Positions 13,301 through 25,300 of a stretch of DNA of 64,000 nucleotides are shown one piece after another. Source of the DNA: Watersipora subatra (lineage: Eukaryota; Bryozoa; Gymnolaemata; Cheilostomatida; Watersiporidae); assembly GCF_963576615.1 (NCBI RefSeq), contig NC_088711.1:21546182-21610181 (forward strand), given 5' to 3'. The notes below the pieces were generated by a model. That model was not told the DNA's origin and searched no databases. It was given only the letters and a program-made list of their open reading frames with translations. A program made the translations under genes and the position numbers. Each line of letters starts with the position of its first letter. Positions within the stretch are counted from its first letter, which is position 1.

Positions 13301-16300
13301 AATTGTATTTACTCTGTTCAGCGCTTTGCACGCTGCATTTTACACTTTAATTCAATGTACTCTATATGATGGATTTTGTCAACCTGTCAGTGGCATAGTA
13401 CGCTTTGTGCTACACTTTAAGTGATTCTCTTTGCCGTCTTTGTAGTGTATTGATACACATGGGTCATATCGATGTAAGTGTTTCGATGGCTTTGAGGTCA
13501 TGGTTTTGAGCAATCAAACAGAAACTTGTCAAGATATCAATGAATGTACAACAGGACAGTCATGCTCCTTGAAGGCCGAATGTGTGAACACACCTGGCTC
13601 CTTTACGTGCAGCTGTCTAGATGGCTATACCGGAGATGGAGTTGTCTGTGCTAGTGAGTCTTCTTTGTCAATAACCATTGATGTATGGTTAAATTGCTTT
13701 TGATTTGGTACAGCATAAAATTATTTTGCAATATATTATATAGTATAAAATAAATTTATGCAATTAAATTCGGTAGTCTAAAAAGTACATTGCGTAGAGC
13801 ATTTTATTTCAAAACTCTTTTTTATGCTATTAAAATCGCTCAAACAATGACCACTCAGTTTAGTAAAATATTTTAATGTTTTTTTCATATGAAATGAGGG
13901 TACAACGTTGTCGTTTTTTTTGTGAACTAAGCTTACATTAGCCAAAAACCTTTCTGCAGGGATTAATTCTATTGGGAGGGACAGGCAAAATAAATTTGCG
14001 ATGAAACAGTTAATAATTTGAAACCTTGTGGTCACCAATGGAAGCACTTTTTGAATTGTGTGTCCGACTCCGTGTATACAACTACTGGCATAGCTGATAT
14101 TGGATAGATGGGCACTGACTATGATGAATTAACAATTATATATTTACAGCATTTAGGTTAGACTAGATGGCATTGTGTACCATGTACAGGTACTAGTAGT
14201 AATGCAAAGCTCTGCTCCTTATAGCAATAGTTGTAACATCTTATGTGAATATTTCATGAGACATGGTTGCTTTTTACATATTATAGAGACAATGGGTTTT
14301 TTAATCACCATTTGGCAATGTTGCGAGATCAGTATTTATAAAATGTGCATCAGTTTGACTGTTTTCAATAGATCTCATTTGATGTTGTAGAACACATGAG
14401 CTTGTGCTAGCCTACATAGCTTGTTCTCATTGCAGATATAAATGAGTGCGCTCTTGGTGTACACAACTGTGCCACACCCTTAGCCACCTGCCAAGATAAC
14501 CTACCTGGATACAGTTGTATGTGTGAAGTTGGTTACAGTGGTGATGGAAAAATAAATGGGACTGGCTGCATTGATGACAATGAATGTATGTACTCATACC
14601 TTCATTCATTTCAAAGTAACCATAGCTGCAGTATCCTCCAATCATCATTATCTAGGTTTTATTCGGTTCTAAAAACTGTGATGGAGTGGGTATTCGGCTA
14701 TCGATTTTTATGAATGTTTTCATTCGTGCAGCTTTACCCATCTCTTCCCTTCTCAAAGTCGGCTATTATTTTCCCTAAAAACCTGTTTTGCTGACATGTA
14801 GCATCTTGATTATCAAACAAAAATAACAAGAACGGTGGAACAAAATAACAGTGAAGATACGCAATCCTTGTTTTGTCTCAACATGTGCGTTTACGCATTC
14901 TATACCCGATGAGTTTTTTATTGTTTACTGAATCAGTTTGCTACTAGCAGTCCTTGTTAATTGTTTAAACTTACAATTAATTCTACTATGTAAGATAAAT
15001 TATATAAAGGCTATAAAAGTTGTGTAAAAGATTTCTATACTTGTTTCAATACTTGCTTTTTGTAACTACGGTATTTTTCTTAGGTTTGGAACTGGCTAGT
15101 GCCTGCCCAGTGGAGCACGCCATCTGTATGAATATGATTGGCTCATATATATGTGTCTGTGAGACATTCTACTTTGGTGATGGAAATATTGCATGTCAAG
15201 ATATTGATGAATGTGCAAATAAAACCACTAACAACTGTTCAACCCTGGTAAATGGAACTGAGGTAAGACATGATCCGGATACACCTCTCGAAGCCTGCTT
15301 AACTCTTTTCTAGTAAACATTTATAACAATTCTATGTTTTACAATGTTATCGTTTCTATGTTATCGTCACTAAAACTTGCTCTCTCGGCTCTTATTAGTA
15401 AGTTTAAATTACAAGCTTGCTCAAATTAGCCATTGGCAATGTGCCACGCTAATGGCAAGTGGTAGGCGACTACATCATCTGTCACCGTTTATAAGCTGAT
15501 TTTTAATACCCGTGCAACGTCAATCATTCCGCTAGCTTGTCATAATGTTGAATAGGCAGCAGTAAAAATTCATTGCCAGCAGTTTTTGAACGCAACATAG
15601 TGTAAAAAGAAGAATGAAGAATGCAAATCTAAAATTGGTTTAATATAAATCATAGCCATGTTGATTAAATTCTCCTGTCACATTTCTTTTAAAGGTTTAT
15701 TTGCATGACTATAAATGTGAGTAAAGTATTAAGGTAGCGTGTTACCCATGCTTCACTACCTATAAATAAGAATGTTAAAGGTAATTAAAGTTGCCCTTAG
15801 GGGCCTTAATTATTAAAAGCATAGAAACACTGAAAAAAATGTCAAAATTTTATAGATTATGACAGTGAATCCAGTTTTTTTTCAGTTTAGTTCTGAAATA
15901 TAATCATAATTCTATGAGTATGTATGCAGCACATTAATTATATGTTGACAAACTGTACCTTCAACAGTTTCTTCATCACAGAGATTAAACAAAGGGGTTC
16001 AACAAATGGTTTTTGTTTTGGTCTACTATATTCCTTGTCAAAAATCTTGATTTATTTATAGCACTTGCTATTGTTATAATTCCTTTCTTGATTATTAATA
16101 GTGAAGTGATATTGGAATTTTTTTGGTTATTTAAATATTTTAAAAAGTGAAATTGTACACTTTGAACTATCAAAGATTAATAATTCCAAAGCAGCATGTC
16201 TGAGCTCATGTATGTCATTGAGATTATGCTAAATGTTGTTTTATCAACGACTGGTTGTTTATATTTTACTGTATTTGTGATATACCTCTCTGCAGCATAA

Positions 16301-19300
16301 GAAAATCAAACTTCATATTTCAAGGATTAAGAGTTTGTCTGTGATTGTAAGATAATATTTAGTGAAATTTGCATTATTCGTTATACTCAGTATGGCATTC
16401 GCTATAACTCCTATTTGTAAATTTATAAATGTAGACTTGTATAAATGAAGAGCCTCTTTACCGATGTGATAGAGAGTGTAACACAGGCTACACCCTCACT
16501 GAGGAAGATGGGACCTACTCATGTGTTGATATAGATGAATGTGAGCTTCTAAGTTATTGTACTGCAAAACATTGAAGATAATGATTCTATATATTTTTGT
16601 TTGTTTTTATGACTAGAAATTTTTTCATACATATAATCATACGTATAGTTGAAATGATATTTCAACTTATACTCACTGGCTATGACAATTACATAAAATT
16701 TGCTATGAAATTTGATCAAACTTTTTAATACAACTATTTTATCGAAGGTTTGGAAGAGGCTGATGCCTGCCCAGTGGCTCACACCATCTGTGAGAATACG
16801 ATTGGCTCACATGTATGTGTCTGTGAGCCATTCTACTTTGGTGATGGAGACATTGCGTGTCAAGATATTGATGAATGTGCAAATACAACCACTAACAACT
16901 GTTCAACCCTGATAAATGGAACTGAGGTAAGACATGGTCCGATACACCTCTCGAAGGCTGCTTCACCTCTGTGTAGTATATATACATTATGTATTTACGA
17001 TAACTATATGCATAGCCCTTTATCAATAAGTAAGACCAATAATGACTAAGATTTGTAGCAAGTATTTGAACCTATACTTACAATATTTTATGCTACACCT
17101 TTACAGCTGAAATTTGTTATAACAACCACATGTGTCAACTGGTCAACTGGGTTTAGTGAATCATATTGAGGGCACCTGTTATAATAGTCAGCTTTCTATC
17201 ACTATTGTGTTAACCCAATAGTGCATCAATTGATGCAGTATTCTTGAGCCAATTGACCCAAAAGCAGCTTTTGATTGTTATATGGCAATTATGTATTTCT
17301 CATTTCTTTGTTTCATCAAATATGAGCATTTATATTCATCATCATTTTGACTCACTAGTATTTAAATTTCTAGAAAGTATGAAACAGTGTATTGTTTTGT
17401 TAATAACGTTGGTTGTTCGGTAACAAGTTCTATAGGCTGAAAACAATAATGAAAACAACATACGCTAAAAGTCAGTAAATTAAATCCAAACCAGCAAATT
17501 CGGTGCTAAATTGCATAGTAATTTTCTCAGATTTTACTGCAAAAATTGTATCCCCAACCCTCTTTTTATGAAAGTGTTTTAGTTCTATTTTAATGACTAT
17601 GCATATGAGAAAGTTCTTAGTCCGTCACAAATAATCTCTGTGATGTGCTATAAATAAGAGTATTTAAGGTCTTTTTACCAGTCAAAAAATCTACAAGGAG
17701 CTTTCAAGTCGGTTACTATGTGGAAAGCAGAAAAATAACAAAAATATCAAAAAAGTTGCCCAAACATGATGTAAAGGAGCTGAATCTACTGAAAAGAAAC
17801 CCATATTCTTCTGTTTATTTAAATAATATAGTAATGATTTCAATGAGTATGTTTGCATTGCATTTACCACATATTGACAAACTGTACAATTGAGAGTAGC
17901 ACCAACACTAAAATGAAACAACACACAATGGTTTCTGTTTCTAATTAACTCTGGTCCTTGTGTACAATCTTAACTGCTCTGAGCTTAAGTTCAAGTACCA
18001 TGCTGCCTCCTACACCAGTGTTACTAGAATATTGTTAGTTCAAGTACCATGCTGCCTCCTACACCAGTGTTACTAGAATATTGTTAGTTCAAGTACCATG
18101 CTGCCTCCTACACCAGTGTTTCTAGAATATTGTTAGTTCAATTACCATGCTGCCTCCTACACCAGTGTTACTAGAATATTGTTAGTTCAAGTACCATGCT
18201 GCCTCCTACACCAGTGTTACTAGAATATTGTTATACATCTGCTTGAAATTTTCAATTCAGAGTCATGTGAAGTGAACGGGTCATGTATGAGGTGGAAAGC
18301 TCAAGTTACAGTTAACAAAGTGCACTGGTGCTGTTAACAAATTCACATCGCTGGATAATTAGTTTTTTTCACAAACTCATATCACTGCATAATTTGTATG
18401 GCTAGAAAATTAAAAGTTCTGTATAATTTTTGTTATCGAAGAATTATTGAGATCCTGACTCTTAGATTGTTTAAAATTAAAAAGTATTGAAAGCTTTCAT
18501 GGTAGCACACATCTCCAATGCAATAATCTTTTGACTGTGAGGTTTAAGTAGGAACTCTGTAGCTTTATTGAGAATAACAGGGACATGTTTGTATTAACTG
18601 GTAGTAAGGTCTGTTTTATTTAATGAAAGTAATGCTTCACACAGTTTAGCCCAAACAATACAAGTTGGTTTTGTATTTATCCACATGTATTTTATTTGAT
18701 GTTAAATAAAAATTGTGCTTAATGTTATAATAGAATGCTTATCTGTAGGCCTAAACCGGTAACATTCTTCAAACCAAATAGAATGTGAGCTATGCTAGCT
18801 ATGCTAGCTATGAACACACAGGCAAAGCTTTATGTTAAAATATCAGATTTTATATATGCATGTAGTATAACCTTGACTTGTGCTACTTGTTATTTATTGT
18901 TAACACACTTTGCATTCATTATCCAGTCAAACCTTGGCTTATCATCACCTTTGCAATATGCCACGCTAATGACAAGTGGCAGGCAACTGCATTACCTGTC
19001 ACTGTTTATAAGCTAATTTTTAATACCCGTGCAACGTCAATCATTCCGCTAGTTTGCCATAATGTTGACTAGGCAACAGTAAAAATTCATTGCCAGCAGT
19101 TTTTGAATGCAACATAGAGTAAAAAGAAGAATGAAGAATGCAAATCTAAAATTGGTTTTTCATAAATAAAATATAAACAGCTATTAAAGTAATGATCATG
19201 TTGATCAAATTCTCCTGTCACATTTCCTTTAAAGGTTTATTTGCATGACTATAAATGTGAGTAAAGTATTAAGGTAGCTTGTTACCCATGCTTCACTACC

Positions 19301-22300
19301 TATAAATAAGAATGTTAAAGGTAATTAAAGTTGCCCTTAGGGGCCTAAATTATCAAAGCAGAGAAACTATGAAGAAAATGGTCAAATTTTTATAGAGAAT
19401 GACAGTGAATCCAGTTTTTTTTCAGTTTTAAAATATAATCATAATTCTATGAGTATGTATGCAGCACATTAATTGTATGTTGACAAACTGTACCTTCAAT
19501 GGTTTCTTCATCACAGAGATTAAACAAAGGGGTTCAACAAATGGTTTTTGTTTTGGTCTACTATATTGCTTGTCAAAAATCTTGATTTATTATAGCACTT
19601 GGTATTGTTATAATTCCTTTCTTGATTATTAATAGTAAAGCAATATTGAAATCCTCTTTGGTTATTTAAATATTTTAAAAAACTGAAATCGCACACTTTC
19701 AATTATATCATTCATCCTTGCTCATTGAACTATCAAAGATTGAGAATTCCAAAGCAGCATGTCTGAGCTCACGTGTGCCATTGAGATTATGCTAAATGTT
19801 GTTTTACCAATGACTGGTTGTTTTTATTTTATTGTATTTGCGGTATACCTCTCTGCAGTGTAAGAAAGTCGAATTTCATATTTCAAGGATTAAGAGTTTG
19901 TCTGTGATTGTAAGATAATATTTAGTAAAACTTGCATTATTCGTTATACTCAGTATGGCATTCGCTTCAACTCCTATTTGTACACTTATGAATTTAGACT
20001 TGTATAAACGAAGAGCCTCTTTACCGATGTGATAGAGAGTGTAATACAGGCTACACCCTCACTCAAGAAGAAGGGACCTACTCGTGTGTCGACAAAAATG
20101 AATGTGAGCTTCTAAGTTATTGTACTGCAAAAACATGGAAGATATTGATTCTATGTGTTTTTTGTTTTTCTGACTAGAGATCTTTTCATATATATAATCA
20201 GTTGAAATGATCTTTCAATATTTCAACTTATACTCACTGGCTATGAAAATTACATAAAATTTGCCATGTAAATTTATCAAACTTTTTTAATACAATTGTT
20301 TTATTGAAGGTTTGGAAGAGGTCGATGCCTGCCCAGTGGAGCACACCATCTGTGAGAATACAATTGGCTCATATATATGTACTTGTGAGCCATTATACTT
20401 TGGTGATGGAGACATTGCGTGTCAAGATATTGATGAATGTGCAAATACAACCACTAACAACTGTTCAACTCTGGTAAATGGAAATGAGGTAAGACATGAT
20501 CCAATACATCTCTCAAAGCCTGCTTTGCTCTTGTTTTGTAGACATGTATATACGATAACTATATGCATGGTCTTTTATCAGTAAGCAGGACAAATAATGA
20601 CTAAAATTTGTGACAAATACATGTTAAATTGTATTTGCAATAAGCATTTTATACTAAACTTGTGCTGTTTAAATATGTTATCAGAACAACCTAGTGAGGG
20701 CGCGCTTTCTATTAGTGTTGGGTTAATACCATTGGTTGCTTTGTAACAAATTCTATAGGCCAAATGCAATAGTGAAAACAACACATGTTAAAAGTCAATC
20801 AACTAAATACCAATAAGTAAATTACATAGCAATCATCTAAATTTGACTACTATCTTGGATATCCAAACCTCTTATTATGGCCATATTTTAATGATCTTCA
20901 TGAATTACTATGTATTTGAAAAAATTGTTAGTCTGTCGCAAATCTCCATTATGTGCTAGCTATAAATAAGAAAAATAGATAGTGTATAATGTGTAATCAA
21001 ATTTGTATACTTATAAATGTAGACTTGTATAAATGAAGAGCCTCTTTACCGATGTGATAGAGAGTGTAACACAGGCTACACCCTCACTGAGGAAGATGGG
21101 ACCTACTCATGCGTTGATACAAATGAATGTGAACTTCCAGGCTATTGTTCAGGGGATCATGAATTCTGTGAGAACACTGAAGGTGCTGAACTAATTTGTT
21201 GACTAAGTCATTTTGTGACCAGCAATTTTGTTGTGTTCTGGTTAAAGGATAATGAGATTACAATTGTAAAGACAATGGCATCAAACCACCTCTAGCAAGC
21301 TTAAAATTCTGGGTATGACTGCAAGTAATTTTCAGATAATGTAACTGCTAGATAGCTAACATTCTGTAGATGTTAGAGTTCTGTGTACTTGTCTTTGTGT
21401 TTCTTAATAGCACTGCCAAGTATAGAACAACTTGCTACATTGTTACTTGTACTTTCTGCTTTAGGTTCATTTAATTGCATGTGCGATGAATCATACACAA
21501 GGGTTGGCGAAGACTGTGTAGATATCAATGAATGTTTATTACCTGGCAAGTGTGATGGAGACAACCGAAAATGTACCAATATAGAACCAGGATATATCTG
21601 TGCCTGTTATATTGGCTACACGGAACCTGACTGTGAGAAAGACAACAATTGTGAGAGCATTGTGATTTTAGCAGTTACAAGTTTGCTAGCGTTTTTACAT
21701 TGAGTTAAAAAGGTCCCATTTTGTGTTTAGGAGTTTTTCAGGTCATAACACTTGGAACAGGAAGTAGTTTAGCATCAAAGCTTAATACCGATTTTTTATA
21801 CAAGCACATTCTATTGGCTTAAAAACCTGATGCTTGCCGTCATGTCATCATGCAGGCAGCACTTGCAGGTGCTATCTAAACTTCAATTGGTGCGCTGACC
21901 AATAGAAACAATGCTTTTGTTTTTGGAATCTGCTACACATCAGACCAGCCATGCATTGAGTATGTTAATTTACAGTATACCTTATTTAAAAAATGTTTTA
22001 AATACGTAACTCTATAATTTTGCAGATGCATTTGTGAATGTGGAACAGACTCTTGACATACCGTACAATGCCAACTGGAGTGATCCTCATTCCGCTGCAT
22101 CTATCTCATTTCAACTTGAATTTGAGAAGACCATCACTGCTCTTTTTAACCTTTCCAATTTTGAGGGAGTGAATATTCTAATGGTTGAGGCGTAAGTGAT
22201 ATCTATATACATGCTGGTTTCAATGTTTACATGCACATACTTTCATCTGCAACAATACGATGTAGAGAGTGAGCATTTTAACTGTATGGTTAACGATTTG

Positions 22301-25300
22301 AAGCCTCGGTCCAAGATAATTCGGGATAATGTTTTTTCCATGTGATCTACACCCATGTAAACATTGAATCGTTGTTTGTTTTACTGTACTTCTGTTTATT
22401 GTAGGGTCATGAGATTTAGAGTGCTATATCTGGTATATGTTTTCAGTGTAATTTTGAAGTTTAAAGTACAGTAAATTGGACTGTTAGTTCTTGAGATATC
22501 GGCAAAGTACTGAAGGCACTTCTAACTGACTGAGAAATGCAAATTGGCTGCTGACAGAGCGTTAGCTTTTTTATATCTCCGGTTTACGTAGGATTATGAC
22601 AATTTGATCGCTTTATGCGGTTTAAATATAATTCTAAAGTTCTAGTTTCTTAGACTATTAGTTTTTGAGATATTGCCAAAATATCGAGGTTACTTTTAAA
22701 TATGCCCGCTCTATCAGGCTCGATGTATATTAACCATCAATCATTGTTTTTTATGTTATAGCATTGTTTTTTATGTTATAGCATTGTTTTTTATGTTATA
22801 GCATTGTTTTTTATGTTATAGCATTGTTTTTTATGTTATAGCATTGTTTTTTATGTTATAGCATTGTTTTTTATGTTACCTCTAAAACATCACATCTTTG
22901 AAGGAGTGTGAAAAAAACTATTTACTGTATTTGATTTCTGTTTCTTTCATTGAGTTCAACAAGCTTAGAGGTTCAATATGATATTCAGTTTACAAGAAAT
23001 TGTGCCATCCTAATTGCTTTCACAGTTATTGAAAATTGCTAATATGGTCTAAGATCAGGGGGTTCGATTGTGTATACAATATTAGGCTTCTAAGGGTTAA
23101 ACAGTGAAATATTAAAGACAAAGAAGGCAACCTTAAATTTATTATTTTACGTACATTTTAGCAAAACTAATGTTTAATTTATGATTCGTTAAAAGTTTAG
23201 TAAGTCTTGAAACTTCTCAACACGCCTTTGCAAGATAGTACTGGTCAATAAACTGAAATGTTTTCTGTATTAGCCCACTGACTTTAGTCTGCTTGAACTT
23301 TCACAACAATAAAACTGGGCGGTGAAAGTGACATCAACGATGAGTATCATAAAAAATTGCTCAATTTTTTATGTTAAAAAATATTTATAGTATGAGAATT
23401 GGTGTAGATATATGTGCGTAGCTTGCAGAAGATGCATTGAAGTTATGAAATTTATTGGAAACACGTGTGTAGTTGGAGGATTGCAGAAAATTGAAGGCAG
23501 TGAATAATACACACAAAGATTTTTAATAAAACAGCTGTCTTGCAATATCATAATTTTTAAAGGTTTAATAATGTATTTTGCTGTGAATTCTAAGTGTTAT
23601 CTGTCCAACTCGTATGTAATGCTGTATTTTCAGAAAAATTTGGTTAGTCAATGTGTTATACATTGGATCAGTGACAGGCTCTTAACTGAGTTAAAACACA
23701 AATTTCTGTTGCTGACTAGTATTGTGCCACAGTGGAAAACGTTTGTCTAACAGGAATTGGCTACTCGTGCTATAATCATTGTGGCATTACTTGACCAATT
23801 TTATAGCTATAAATAGCTTTTATAGCTTGTAAAACGGTCGAACTTTAGCAGTTCGCTGTTTTCTTAGTTCTAAGCATAGATAGGTTATTAATTTGTCTGC
23901 AGATTATAGAATGTCTGAATCTTAAGGGCTAATTCCCATAAAAAATTCGCAGAATAAAGTTATATTCAGTTTGGTATGCGTGTGTTTCTTGCCAATAAAT
24001 GACCTTGCTCTATTGAAGAAGTTTAATCTACTTTCAAAAGTAAACCTCATTGTGTTTGTTGTACAAGCAATGGAAGCAATAAATAATTCAAATAAAGCTT
24101 TGACATATATTCAGTTTGGCAAGTGTCTATTTCCTACTAAAAATTACCGAATTCAATTCAGGAAGTTTAATCTGCATATAGAAGTATTTTCTAGCTGAGT
24201 TTGTTACACATTTTTAGAAGCGATGATGGCTCAACACTCACAAAAGTTACCTATGAAGTTGTTTACTCCGAACGACCGTATGATTTAGAGCAGCGAATCT
24301 ATCATCGTCTTGTCTTCAGCAACAACTCTCTTGAGTTTAATGGGCAGATCGTGCAAGATCTGAAACTGCTAAAGTTTGGTAAGTTAGGCTGTATACTTGC
24401 AGTATTGCTATTACATACACTTTACCGTAAGTTGGTATAAGTTTCGGTCATAAGGGTTTGTTATAAATGTTTTAGATTGAATTTTTTTGAATTTTGAGAA
24501 AATTTGTGGATTCTATTTTAAAAAGATGCTGAAAGATTAATATAACTTCACAATTTTTTGTTACAGAAAATTGAGGTTTCAGATTTTGTAGTTGTATATG
24601 GAGGGATTTCAAATCTAGCAGTAATGACTTTACATTTACTATGAAAAGTATATAATTCCAATCCTGATCAATATAAGCTATACATCCATATTGTACCAGT
24701 CATTAAAATATGTGTGTTTCAGCTTGAATAGCTGTTTTTACCACCATCCTTGAAATATCTTTATGTAGAAGGAAGAGAGTGGACTTGTGATGATGTTATA
24801 TGCACTAATAACTTCAACTGCGTGCTGGATACAGCTAAAGGCTATGCGTACTGTGATTGCTCACGCCTATTCTCAGGCTACAATTGCTCAACAAGTGTTG
24901 AATCAGACTCAGATTCATTCAGTAAGTCATGTGTGGATTCATGTAGCGTTCAACACGCAAACATTTCTCATACAAAACATGCAAATACAACAAAAACATT
25001 GAATTTATGCAGTTGAGTTGTTATGGTGACCATTTTAAGATTCTCTGTTTTTTCTGTTTGAATAACATTATTTCTAATTTATTGGGATTGATCAAACGTT
25101 CAAAGACGAATTATTGCTTAATTTGTCCTGGAAACACTAACAAAATACATGTACAGTTCACCTTTTGTTTTCAAATAGCTCACACCTTCACCAAATGCGT
25201 GTATGAATAAAAAATTTGATTTTTGTGCTTCAGAGGTCAAACAAAAAGCAAAACTCGAACAATGCGTAAAATAAGTGAAGGAACTCGACAACAGATTGGG

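Larger units (their letters stand above)
15438..17655. repeat. Segmental duplication, copy A
   Basis: From GTGCCACGCTAATGGCAAG through exon 12, the next intron, exon 13 and into the intron beyond, this segment aligns with 18950-20967. Introns are almost as conserved as exons, so the duplication is recent. An internal part near 17100-17390 is less conserved. A degenerate Helitron-like end (ACCCGTGCAACG, then CTAG at 15532) is shared by both copies. Confidence 0.8.
18950..20967. repeat. Segmental duplication, copy B
   Basis: Counterpart of 15438-17655, containing exons 14 and 15. The junction near 18950 falls inside the intron after exon 13, so the copies are direct and tandem, separated by 17656-18949. 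Confidence 0.8.
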
